Part shown: positions 1 through 6,790 of the stretch, piece after piece
Numbering within the stretch: position 1 is the first letter of the stretch
Layout: each line of letters starts with the position of its first letter
NCBI GenBank assembly: GCA_024230695.1
Contig: JAAERC010000220.1
Coordinates: 1-9,132 of the forward strand
From: Candidatus Zixiibacteriota bacterium
GTDB lineage: Bacteria; Zixibacteria; MSB-5A5; GN15; PGXB01
DNA: 9,132 bases
Direction of reading: 5' to 3'
Notes under the pieces: model-generated
The model's database searches: none
Seen by the model: only the letters and a program-made list of their open reading frames with translations
Told to the model about the DNA's origin: nothing
Program-made: the position numbers and the translations under genes

Positions 1-4
1 ATTT

Positions 5-10
5 GAGGAA
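5..10 (+). promoter_or_regulatory. Ribosome binding site of pseB
   Basis: GAGGAA lies 6 nt before the ATG at 17, a near-ideal Shine-Dalgarno sequence and spacing, and it fixes the pseB start. The same bases could also encode the last codons of an upstream gene: one frame reads Phe-Glu-Glu-Ile and stops at TAG 14-16, just before the pseB ATG. That would fit an operon entering from the left, but 16 bases cannot prove it. Confidence 0.75.
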
Positions 11-16
11 ATTTAG

Positions 17-1123
17 ATGCTGACGGGGAAATCAATATTAATTACCGGCGGGACCGGATCCTTTGGGAAAAAATTTGTAGAACTTGTTTTAAAAAGATAT
101 CCAAACATCAAACGTTTGGTTGTATATTCTCGCGATGAGCTTAAACAATTTGAGATGTCGCAACAATTTCCACTCTCAAAATATAGCCAAATACGATTTT
201 TTATCGGTGACGTTCGCGATAAGGAACGGCTTTGTCGAGCAATGGAAAATATTGATATTGTTATACATGCGGCGGCTTTGAAACAGGTCCCGGCTTGTGA
301 GTATAATCCATTTGAAGCCATAAAAACAAATGTTCTTGGGGCACAAAACGTTATAGAAAATTGTATTGATCTTAATATCAGCAAAGTTGTTGCCCTTAGC
401 ACAGATAAGGCGGCGGCGCCTATTAATCTTTATGGCGCTACCAAGCTCTGTTCAGACCGGCTATTTTCAACTGCCAATTATTATAAGGGAAACCGTGATA
501 TCAAATTTTCGGTTGTTCGTTACGGCAATGTTATGGGTAGCCGAGGCAGTGTTATTCCATTCTTTTTGAATAAACAAAAAGAAGGAGTTATTCCTGTTAC
601 CGATAAAAAGATGACTCGCTTTAATATCACTCTTGAAGAGGGAGTTGATCTTGTTTTATATGCTTTAGAAAATATGTGGGGCGGCGAGATCTTTGTCCCT
701 AAAATTCCTAGCTATCAAATTATGGATGTTGTTGAGGCAATAGCCCCCGGATGCAAAGTTGAAACAATCGGTATTCGACCGGGTGAGAAATTACACGAGG
801 AAATGATAACTGAGACTGACGCTATCAATACGCTGGAATTTGGAAATTATTATGTCATTTTGCCATCAATGAAACTTTGGGATATAGAGAAGTTCCGTAA
901 AGCCTTTAAAGGGAAAAACTGCTCTCCCGGTTTTAGTTATGGCAGCGGTAAAAACAAGGATTGGTTGACCGTTAAACAGATTCGCGATTTGATAAAAAGC
1001 CATGTTGACCCAACTTTTAAGGTAATAAATCAAACCGGCGAAAAAGGGACAAAAAAACTTTCTCTCGCACGTGGTAATGAATCCAAGGAATTGGAGTACT
1101 CGACCGAGACAGAGGATCAATAA
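17..1123 (+). CDS. pseB: UDP-N-acetylglucosamine 4,6-dehydratase (inverting), PseB
   Basis: This is the first enzyme of pseudaminic acid synthesis. It is a cytosolic NADP-dependent extended-SDR protein that converts UDP-GlcNAc to UDP-2-acetamido-2,6-dideoxy-beta-L-arabino-hexos-4-ulose, inverting C5. Visible signatures are the Rossmann loop TGGTGSFG at residues 10-17, the SRDE segment after beta-2 (38-41), HAAALKQVP near 84-92, the catalytic STDK (Asp130, Lys131) with the Tyr139-x3-Lys143 pair, and the PGEKLHEEM motif at about 255-263. These positions sit two residues from the known D132/K133/Y141 of Helicobacter PseB. The ATG is set by the GAGGAA site at 5-10. The protein has 368 residues against about 330-335 for typical PseB. 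The homologous part seems to end soon after the DWL motif at 315-317, leaving a hydrophilic tail of about 30 residues with no recognisable domain. The related retaining dehydratase of legionaminic pathways (LegB) is unlikely given pseC and pseG downstream. Confidence 0.94.
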   Translation: MLTGKSILITGGTGSFGKKFVELVLKRYPNIKRLVVYSRDELKQFEMSQQFPLSKYSQIRFFIGDVRDKERLCRAMENIDIVIHAAALKQVPACEYNPFEAIKTNVLGAQNVIENCIDLNISKVVALSTDKAAAPINLYGATKLCSDRLFSTANYYKGNRDIKFSVVRYGNVMGSRGSVIPFFLNKQKEGVIPVTDKKMTRFNITLEEGVDLVLYALENMWGGEIFVPKIPSYQIMDVVEAIAPGCKVETIGIRPGEKLHEEMITETDAINTLEFGNYYVILPSMKLWDIEKFRKAFKGKNCSPGFSYGSGKNKDWLTVKQIRDLIKSHVDPTFKVINQTGEKGTKKLSLARGNESKELEYSTETEDQ

Positions 1124-1166
1124 TTATTGGGCGCTTTAGTTTTTTTTGTTCCCCACATTTGGAGTT
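1124..1166 (+). other. pseB-pseC intergenic gap, 43 nt
   Basis: This is the longest non-coding stretch in the window. It holds the right half of a perfect 12-bp AT-rich palindrome (CAATAATTATTG, 1118-1129, which overlaps the pseB stop), a run of eight T at 1140-1147, and GGAG at 1161-1164. The T-run has no GC-rich hairpin directly before it, so it is a poor terminator candidate. I see no credible -35/-10 pair. The GGAG ends only 2 nt before the pseC ATG, which is tighter than normal. Confidence 0.6.
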
Positions 1167-2396
1167 ATGGATCAAACAAAAAATAAATCTCACTTTTTGC
1201 CATATGGACGGCAAAATATTGACAACGATGATATCGAGGCAGTTGTCAAAGTGCTCAAATCGGATTGGCTGACCCAGGGTCCCACAATTGATTTATTCGA
1301 GGAAACGCTTAAAAAACAATTAAATGCCAGATATGTTGTTGCCTGCGCTAATGGTACAGCGGCCCTTCATTTGACAATGCTGGCTCTTGGTTTAAAACAA
1401 GATGATGTTGTCCTGACCACCCCTATTACTTTTATGGCCTCGGCCAATTGTGCTCGATTTGTTGGTGCTTCGGTTAGGTTTGTTGATGTTGACCCTGACA
1501 CCGCCTTAATCTCATATAAAAAACTTGAGGAAACAATTTTTGCGGATAAAGAGAATAAAATTAAGGCTATTGTACCGGTGCATTTTGCGGGTCAACCTGT
1601 TGAGCTTCCTAAAATAAATCAACTTTGTATGGATAATGATATTACGGTTGTCGATGACTGTTGCCATGCCCTGGGGGCCTGGTTTGAGTATGACAATAAT
1701 AAATATAATATTGGCGGTAATGATTTTTCGGAAATGTCGGCATTTTCATTTCATCCGGTTAAACATATAGCTACCGGCGAGGGCGGCGCGGTTTCGACTA
1801 ATAATAAAGCATTGGCTGAGAAATTATATAGATTCAGAAATCATGGAATCAATAGAGACAGATTTGTTAATAAAGATATGGCTTTTTCTCAAACTGGTGA
1901 GGTCAATCCCTGGTATCATGAGATGCAGGAGCTTGGCCCAAATTATCGAATGAATGATATCCAGGCAACACTTGGGATCAGTCAACATAAGAAACTCAGG
2001 TTTTCATTAAAACGCAGAAATGAGATCGCTCAGTATTATTCCGAAAAAATAAAAAGTATGTTTGATGTCGATGAAGTTTTGCCATTGAAGCAAAACGAAA
2101 ATGTTTACAACGCGTATCATCTGTATGTATTGCAGATAAATTTTGCCAAATTTGATGTCTCCCGAGCGGAACTGATGATTAAATTGCGCGAAAAATATAT
2201 TGGAACACAGGTGCATTATATTCCGGTTCATTTGCAGCCGTACTATCGCGATTTTTCAAACACAAAACCGGGTGACTTTCCTAATGCCGAGAAGTATTAC
2301 CAAAAAGCTCTAAGTATTCCGATGTATCCTCAGCTAACAGAATCTGATTGTGATCGTGTCTTAGGTGAGATAAAAAGAATATTGTATCGAGATTAG
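1167..2396 (+). CDS. pseC: UDP-4-amino-4,6-dideoxy-N-acetyl-beta-L-altrosamine transaminase, PseC
   Basis: This is a PLP-dependent DegT/DnrJ/EryC1-family aminotransferase. It uses glutamate to aminate C4 of the PseB product, giving UDP-4-amino-4,6-dideoxy-beta-L-AltNAc. The N-terminus LPYGRQNID followed by SDWLTQGP is the characteristic PseC opening. ANGTAALH forms the PLP phosphate-binding loop, VVDDCCHALGA (Asp163/Asp164) supplies the cofactor-pyridine aspartate, and SFHPVKHIATGEGG carries the Schiff-base lysine, Lys199. Near the end, GTQVHYIPVHLQPYYR is the usual substrate-site segment. I chose ATG 1167 (409 residues). An in-frame TTG at 1146 would add seven residues that do not resemble the family N-terminus, and no Shine-Dalgarno precedes it. 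The stop TAG lies 4 nt before the next gene. LegC-like enzymes are related, but the N-terminal signature and the neighbours favour PseC. Confidence 0.94.
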   Translation: MDQTKNKSHFLPYGRQNIDNDDIEAVVKVLKSDWLTQGPTIDLFEETLKKQLNARYVVACANGTAALHLTMLALGLKQDDVVLTTPITFMASANCARFVGASVRFVDVDPDTALISYKKLEETIFADKENKIKAIVPVHFAGQPVELPKINQLCMDNDITVVDDCCHALGAWFEYDNNKYNIGGNDFSEMSAFSFHPVKHIATGEGGAVSTNNKALAEKLYRFRNHGINRDRFVNKDMAFSQTGEVNPWYHEMQELGPNYRMNDIQATLGISQHKKLRFSLKRRNEIAQYYSEKIKSMFDVDEVLPLKQNENVYNAYHLYVLQINFAKFDVSRAELMIKLREKYIGTQVHYIPVHLQPYYRDFSNTKPGDFPNAEKYYQKALSIPMYPQLTESDCDRVLGEIKRILYRD

Positions 2397-2400
2397 TTAT

Positions 2401-3300
2401 ATGGTAAAAGGTAATGAACAGATAAGCAGGTTAGGATTGGGGACGGTCCAGTTTGGTTTGGATTATGGTATCTCCAATCAACAAGGACAAAACAGTATCA
2501 AAGAGGCCGGACAGATCCTTAGTGAAGCAAAAACGCTTGGAGTAGAGATTCTTGATACATCGCCGAATTATGGTACCAGCGAAGAGGTTCTGGGGAAATG
2601 TTTGGTCGAAAATAGTCATTTTAATATTGTTACCAAGACACCAATCTTTGATGAAGAAACAATAACAGAGCAATCGGGAATTTTATTAACAGAATATTTT
2701 GAAAAGTCATTAGAGCGGTTAGGGTGTGATAAACTTTATGGGCTCTTGGTGCATCATGCGGAAAATTTATTGACACTTGGTGGCAAATATTTAATAAAAT
2801 CTCTCAATGAGTTGAAATCAAAAGGGCTTGTCAATAAAATTGGTGTTTCTGTTTATAATGGTGAGCAAATAGATAAGATACTTGATGTTATTGAGCCTGA
2901 TATTGTTCAATTGCCGATTAATTTATTTGATCAGCGTTTGATAGATTCGGGACATCTGGTCAAATTAAAAAAGCTCGGGACTGAGATTCATGCCCGTTCA
3001 GTATTTTTGCAGGGTCTGCTTTTGATGCAAAGTGAAAATATCCCGGATTATTTCGAACCGATTAAAAATGATATCGACAATTATTTTTTATATCTAAAGG
3101 AACAAGATGTTTCTCCACAAGAGGCGGCGCTTAATTTTGCAAAAAATATTGAGGAGATCGACTATATTATTCTAGGCGTTAACAGTGTTAATCAATTAAA
3201 GGAAAATGTTAATGCATTTAATAAAAAAGTGAATATTAATTTTAAACGGTTTGCAATAGTTGATGAAAAATTCATCAATCCTACATCATGGAAAATATAG
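2401..3300 (+). CDS. Aldo/keto reductase, nonulosonate-cluster type
   Basis: This is a 299-residue (beta/alpha)8-barrel oxidoreductase of the aldo/keto reductase superfamily, presumably NAD(P)H-dependent and cytosolic. The opening RLGLGTVQFGLDYGI is typical of the family. The catalytic tetrad can be followed: Asp52 in EILDTSPNYG, Tyr57 in the same motif, Lys79 in IVTKTP, and His118 (or His119) in LLVHHAE. Late segments such as ILGVNSVNQLKEN match the cofactor-binding C-terminal barrel region. No step of the standard Pse5Ac7Ac pathway needs this enzyme. Its substrate is unknown; a carbonyl on a sugar nucleotide, free sugar or nonulosonate is the natural guess. It starts 4 nt after pseC and overlaps the following dehydrogenase gene by 13 nt, so it is co-translated with the pathway. 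No clear Shine-Dalgarno precedes ATG 2401, which suggests coupling to pseC termination. The family call is firm and the role is inferred. Confidence 0.87.
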   Translation: MVKGNEQISRLGLGTVQFGLDYGISNQQGQNSIKEAGQILSEAKTLGVEILDTSPNYGTSEEVLGKCLVENSHFNIVTKTPIFDEETITEQSGILLTEYFEKSLERLGCDKLYGLLVHHAENLLTLGGKYLIKSLNELKSKGLVNKIGVSVYNGEQIDKILDVIEPDIVQLPINLFDQRLIDSGHLVKLKKLGTEIHARSVFLQGLLLMQSENIPDYFEPIKNDIDNYFLYLKEQDVSPQEAALNFAKNIEEIDYIILGVNSVNQLKENVNAFNKKVNINFKRFAIVDEKFINPTSWKI

Positions 3301-4202
3301 AAAAACAATTACGGTTAGGTATAATCGGCATGAGTGAGGGGAATGGTCATCCATACTCATGGTCTGCGATATTTAACGGCTATGATCCTGAAGCGATGCA
3401 AAAATGCCCCTTCCCCGTTATTCCTGAATATTTAAGCAGACAAACTTTTCCAGATGATGCAATACCAGATGCAAGGGTGACACATCTCTGGACGCAGAAT
3501 AAGGATATCTCAAAGCATATTGCATCAGCCAGTTTGATCAAAAATGTTGTGGACAATTATGCGGATATGATCGGGCAGGTCGATGCTGTATTACTGGCTC
3601 GGGATGACCCTGAGAATCATAAAGAAATGAGTCGGCCGTTTTTGGAGGTCGGTCTTCCGATTTATATAGATAAACCGCTGGCACTATCGGTGGCTGAGGC
3701 AAAAAATATATATTCATATCAAAAATATGATGGTCAGATCTTCACCTGTTCGGCACTTCGGTTTGCCGATGAGTTTAATCCAGATAAGATAGATATCAGA
3801 AGACTTGGGACGCTGGTAGCGGTTAAAGCAACCATTATGAAAGACTGGCAGAAATATGGCGTTCATATTATTGAGCCGGTTTTGAAAATTATTGGTGATC
3901 AAGGGATTATTAAAAAAGTTGATGCCACTCATAAGGAAAATATCAGGACGGTAGTTGTAAATTGGAACTCAGGGTTGAAAACCACTTTTAAAACGACCGG
4001 TAATAAACAGAGCAAGCTTGAAATCAACTTGGAAGGTACAAAAGACTCCAAAACTTTAACGTTTGGAGATACATTCTCTGCTTTTAAAAATTCGTTGAAG
4101 TTTTTTGTAAAAACTGTTCGTTCGCGACAAGGTATCTCGAAGGAGTTTGTTTTAAGGATAGTAGATGTTTTAGAAAAAGGAGAGGCATGTGTCAAAGTCT
4201 AA
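3288..4202 (+). CDS. Gfo/Idh/MocA-family oxidoreductase
   Basis: This 304-residue protein has the two-domain plan of Gfo/Idh/MocA dehydrogenases: an N-terminal nucleotide-binding domain opening LRLGIIGMSEGNGHPYSW, then an alpha/beta catalytic domain. The family EKP motif is present as Asp128-Lys129-Pro130 in IYIDKPLAL, with Lys129 as the expected catalytic or cofactor-contact residue. A downstream YGVHIIEP places His193 where the family carries its catalytic histidine. The glycine-rich loop is atypical, with a GNGHP insertion in place of a plain GxGxxG. Such enzymes oxidise or reduce a sugar hydroxyl or ketone with NAD(P). The substrate here is unknown, and the location suggests a Pse precursor or Pse itself. 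The start at ATG 3288 lies inside the end of the aldo/keto reductase gene with no evident Shine-Dalgarno, so translational coupling is likely. The 3' end overlaps the next gene by 14 nt. Confidence 0.86.
   Translation: MENIEKQLRLGIIGMSEGNGHPYSWSAIFNGYDPEAMQKCPFPVIPEYLSRQTFPDDAIPDARVTHLWTQNKDISKHIASASLIKNVVDNYADMIGQVDAVLLARDDPENHKEMSRPFLEVGLPIYIDKPLALSVAEAKNIYSYQKYDGQIFTCSALRFADEFNPDKIDIRRLGTLVAVKATIMKDWQKYGVHIIEPVLKIIGDQGIIKKVDATHKENIRTVVVNWNSGLKTTFKTTGNKQSKLEINLEGTKDSKTLTFGDTFSAFKNSLKFFVKTVRSRQGISKEFVLRIVDVLEKGEACVKV
4177..4182 (+). promoter_or_regulatory. Ribosome binding site deciding a GTG start
   Basis: AAGGAG sits 6 nt before GTG 4189 and inside the end of the preceding dehydrogenase gene. 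It supports GTG as the true start of the SDR. The ATG two bases earlier (4187) is in another frame and hits a stop after three codons. Confidence 0.8.
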
Positions 4203-4959
4203 CACTGTTTTGTTAACAGGCGGAACCGGAAACATCGGCTCGCAATTAGTCTCTGATCTTCTCGAAAACAATTTTCAGGTAATTACCACCAGTCGCAGTG
4301 ATAAGAATATTGAAATATTTCAAAATAGATTTGATGGTTTTTACAAAAATGGCCTGTTACATCTTATAAGGGTCGATCTTGAGGAAAAAGATTCATCACA
4401 AAAGATACTGGCGTATCTTGAAAAGAATAATCTGCAAATTCAGGCGCTTGTTAATAATGCTCGCAATACAAATTATTTAAAATTGAATGACCAAAATGAA
4501 ACCGATCGTACTAATTGGTTTGGTGAGTTTCTTCTTGATGTGGTGGTGGCCTACGAGTTATCAGTGGCTCTGACAAATATCAATAATTCAAAATTAAAAA
4601 ATATTATTAATATATCATCGATGTACGGCATGGTTGCCCCTACGCCGGCATTATATAAAGATTTTAAAAAAGAATCTCCGGTAAATTATGGGGTTGCCAA
4701 AGCGGCATTGATACAACTTACAAAAGAGTTGGCGGTGCGGCTGGCTGATAATAATATTCGGGTGAACTGTATTTCATACGGTGGTGTTGAAGGTCGTGCT
4801 GATGAAGATTTTAAGAAACGATATGGTAAATATTGTCCGGCTGGACGGATGCTCAAACGTGATGAAGTATATGGAGCAATCAATTTCCTTCTCTCTGAAG
4901 GCTCCTCGGGCATGACCGGTCATAATTTGGTTATTGATGGTGGGTGGACGACATGGTAG
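4189..4959 (+). CDS. Short-chain dehydrogenase/reductase, PtmA-like
   Basis: This is a 256-residue classical SDR, NAD(P)-dependent. The cofactor loop TGGTGNIG is at residues 10-17. Ser143/Ser144 in NIISS-type context (NISSMYG) and Tyr167-x3-Lys171 (NYGVAK) form the catalytic set. The C-terminus MTGHNLVIDGGWTTW is the standard SDR ending. Two details are unusual for classical SDRs: NNAG is replaced by NNARN (89-93), and about 23 residues separate the catalytic Ser and Tyr instead of about 13. The longer segment (YGMVAPTPALYKDF...) recalls SDRs annotated as flagellin modification protein PtmA, which in Campylobacter sits next to the legionaminate cytidylyltransferase gene ptmB; this is from memory and not computed. 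Here too the SDR directly precedes and overlaps a cytidylyltransferase gene (7 nt). GTG 4189 is backed by a strong AAGGAG site. The substrate is unknown. The fold assignment is secure; the PtmA relationship is only moderately so. Confidence 0.87.
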   Translation: MSKSNTVLLTGGTGNIGSQLVSDLLENNFQVITTSRSDKNIEIFQNRFDGFYKNGLLHLIRVDLEEKDSSQKILAYLEKNNLQIQALVNNARNTNYLKLNDQNETDRTNWFGEFLLDVVVAYELSVALTNINNSKLKNIINISSMYGMVAPTPALYKDFKKESPVNYGVAKAALIQLTKELAVRLADNNIRVNCISYGGVEGRADEDFKKRYGKYCPAGRMLKRDEVYGAINFLLSEGSSGMTGHNLVIDGGWTTW

Positions 4960-5654
4960 ATAAAAATGTTGTGGCCGTTATTCCGGCTCGTGGCGGATCA
5001 AAAAGGATCCCGCACAAAAATATAATTGATTTTATGGGTCAACCAATGATTAGCTGGACCATCAAAGCGGCGCTTGAATCGGGCATATTTAAAAGAGTAA
5101 TTGTTAGTACCGATGATAAAAAGATAGCGCAGGTTGCCGAAGATTTTGGTGTTGAAGTGCCATTTTTAAGAGATGAGTATAATGATGACCACTCGCCGGT
5201 TTCGCAGGCGGTTATTAAGGCGGTTGAGCAGGCGGAAAATCATTACAACGAAAAATATGATACGGTAGTTCAGTTGATGGCCAACTGTCCTATTAGAAAA
5301 AGTGAACAGATCATTGACGCCTATAATAATTTTGTAAATAGAAAAGCCAAATTTCAAATCAGCTGTTTTAAATTTGGCTGGATGAATCCCTGGTGGGCGG
5401 TTAAACTGGATAAGGAAAATCTGCCGACCTTTTTATTCCCTGAAATACATGGCAAACGCTCTCAGGACCTTGATGAATTGTATTGTCCAACAGGAGCAAT
5501 TTGGATCGCCGATAGTAATGGTTTACGTCAAGAGGGTACATTTTATGGATCCGGGTATATTTTTCATCCAATGAACTGGAAATTTGCCGTAGATATTGAC
5601 AACTTGGAAGATATTGAGATGGCACGGGCGGTTTATAATATGGTAAATAAATAA
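4953..5654 (+). CDS. pseF: Acylneuraminate cytidylyltransferase family; CMP-pseudaminate synthase (PseF-type)
   Basis: This enzyme activates the nine-carbon acid with CTP to give the CMP-sugar and pyrophosphate. The CTP-binding signature PARGGSKRIPHKN lies at residues 11-23 and is the form seen in PseF. It is followed by VIVSTDDKKIAQVAEDFG and VPFLR, and the C-terminal VDIDNLEDIEMA supplies the conserved acidic residues for metal binding. At 233 residues it matches the family. The central region (HSPVSQAVIKAVE, then FGWMNPWWAVKL and LYCPTGAIWIA) differs from what I recall of canonical PseF, so the true substrate may be a modified nonulosonate. I prefer ATG 4953, with GGTGG 5 nt upstream, over GTG 4944, which would add three residues. 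The start overlaps the SDR gene by 7 nt and the stop overlaps pseG by 1 nt. The family is certain; the Pse specificity is inferred from the neighbours. Confidence 0.86.
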   Translation: MVDKNVVAVIPARGGSKRIPHKNIIDFMGQPMISWTIKAALESGIFKRVIVSTDDKKIAQVAEDFGVEVPFLRDEYNDDHSPVSQAVIKAVEQAENHYNEKYDTVVQLMANCPIRKSEQIIDAYNNFVNRKAKFQISCFKFGWMNPWWAVKLDKENLPTFLFPEIHGKRSQDLDELYCPTGAIWIADSNGLRQEGTFYGSGYIFHPMNWKFAVDIDNLEDIEMARAVYNMVNK

Positions 5655-6769
5655 TGAATATTTGCTTTAGAGTTGACTCGTCAACAGTCATTGGCACCGG
5701 ACATGTCGTTCGTTGTCTGACACTGGCAGAGCAGTTCAGAAAAAAAGATTTTAATGTAATATTTATTTGTCGAATGTTACCGGGAAATATCATTGAACAA
5801 ATTTTGACAGCCGGGTATGAAGTCCACAAACTGCAAAAGGCCGATTATAAGCATTTGAATACTGAAAAGATGGATAATCATCGTGGGTGGCTGGCGGTTG
5901 ATTGGACAATTGATGCCCAACAAACAAAAGAGATTATAAAATCATTAGATATACCGCTTGATTTATTAGTGGTCGATCATTATGCGATTGATATGAAATG
6001 GGAAAATAAATTGTCGCGAACGTGTGAAAACATAATGATTATTGATGATCTCGCCGACCGGGAGCATAATTGCGATTTCCTACTTGATCAAAACTATTAT
6101 ACTAATCTGGAAAATCGTTATGATAAACTGGTGCCTGATTTATGTCAGAAGATGCTTGGCCCGTCTTTTGCCCTTCTTCGGCCTGAGTTCTATAAAGCTC
6201 GAAACAGTATTAAACCGCGAAGCGGTAAAATTGAACGTGTAATGGTCTTTTTCGGCGGTTGTGATTTATCCAACCAAACTAAAAAAGTAATAGACGTAAT
6301 TATTTCGTCAAAAATAAGTACAATTCATTTTGATATTGTTCTTGGTAATACGAATCCCCATATGGATGAAGTTGAGAATATTTGTAGTAATCTGGATAAT
6401 GTCAAATTGCGCTACCAAATTGATTATATGGCAGAATTAATGGCGCATTCCGATTTAGCCATTGGAGGAGGCGGAACGACAACATGGGAAAGGTGCTGTT
6501 TGGGTCTACCCTGTTTAACAATAGCAATGGCCGAAAATCAAGTGACCGTGGCAGAGCTTTCTCATAAGGCGGGATTTGCTTTGTATCTGGGATATCATAC
6601 GGAAGTTACGACTTTACATATAGAAGAAGCATTGAACCGCCTATTAGAACGACCAGAAGATTTAGCAAAAATGAGTAAAACTGGAACAGCATTTGTTGAT
6701 GGTTTGGGATCGACCAGAGTGGTTGAAAATATTTTAAAATATAAGAGCAAATCCAAGCAAAAGATTTAA
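5654..6769 (+). CDS. pseG: UDP-2,4-diacetamido-2,4,6-trideoxy-beta-L-altropyranose hydrolase, PseG
   Basis: PseG removes UDP from the diacetamido L-altrose nucleotide, releasing the free hexose that PseI uses. It has the GT-B fold of MurG-like proteins. The N-terminus FRVDSSTVIGTGHVVRC is diagnostic: His17 is in the position of the catalytic histidine of Campylobacter PseG, and Gly14/Gly16 shape the loop. LLVDHYAID and MIIDDLADREHNCDFLLDQNYY are typical N-domain segments. FFGGCD at 199-204 opens the C-terminal domain, and the run of four glycines with TTTWE at 271-279 is the UDP-binding loop. The length of 371 residues is somewhat above the roughly 275-340 of known members. The ATG overlaps the preceding stop by one base (TAATG), a classic coupling arrangement. 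This gene is the strongest evidence for Pse rather than legionaminic acid, whose pathway uses a hydrolysing 2-epimerase instead. Confidence 0.95.
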   Translation: MNICFRVDSSTVIGTGHVVRCLTLAEQFRKKDFNVIFICRMLPGNIIEQILTAGYEVHKLQKADYKHLNTEKMDNHRGWLAVDWTIDAQQTKEIIKSLDIPLDLLVVDHYAIDMKWENKLSRTCENIMIIDDLADREHNCDFLLDQNYYTNLENRYDKLVPDLCQKMLGPSFALLRPEFYKARNSIKPRSGKIERVMVFFGGCDLSNQTKKVIDVIISSKISTIHFDIVLGNTNPHMDEVENICSNLDNVKLRYQIDYMAELMAHSDLAIGGGGTTTWERCCLGLPCLTIAMAENQVTVAELSHKAGFALYLGYHTEVTTLHIEEALNRLLERPEDLAKMSKTGTAFVDGLGSTRVVENILKYKSKSKQKI

Positions 6770-6779
6770 GCAAAATGCC

Positions 6780-6785
6780 GAGAGG
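6780..6785 (+). promoter_or_regulatory. Ribosome binding site of pseH
   Basis: GAGAGG lies 5 nt before ATG 6791 in the 21-nt gap after pseG. It supports that start and shows that pseH has its own ribosome entry site. Confidence 0.7.
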
Positions 6786-6790
6786 TTAAG

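Noticed and set aside
13..402. Minus-strand open frame of 129 codons opposite pseB
   Set aside because: It lies wholly antisense to a well-supported pseB, has no family resemblance, and its composition is that expected from the complementary frame.
1099..1108. CTCGACCGAG inverted repeat at the end of pseB
   Set aside because: The loop would be only two bases, the stem is four pairs, and it lies in coding sequence 31 nt from the T-run. It is most likely chance.
1118..1147. Palindrome CAATAATTATTG followed by a run of eight T, as a rho-independent terminator after pseB
   Set aside because: The palindrome is all A/T in its core, leaves only a 4-bp stem once a loop is allowed, and is separated from the T-run by about 10 nt of unpaired sequence. 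Pathway continuity also argues against a stop here.
47..4229. Similar GGCGG-ACCGG-rich DNA near 47-60 and 4219-4231 as a repeat
   Set aside because: Both encode the TGGTG Rossmann loop of SDR-type enzymes, so the likeness is from protein function and not a DNA repeat.
5401..5829. Minus-strand open frame of 142 codons across the pseF-pseG junction
   Set aside because: It covers conserved motifs of two genes on the plus strand, including the PseG catalytic loop, and its translation resembles no protein I recognise.
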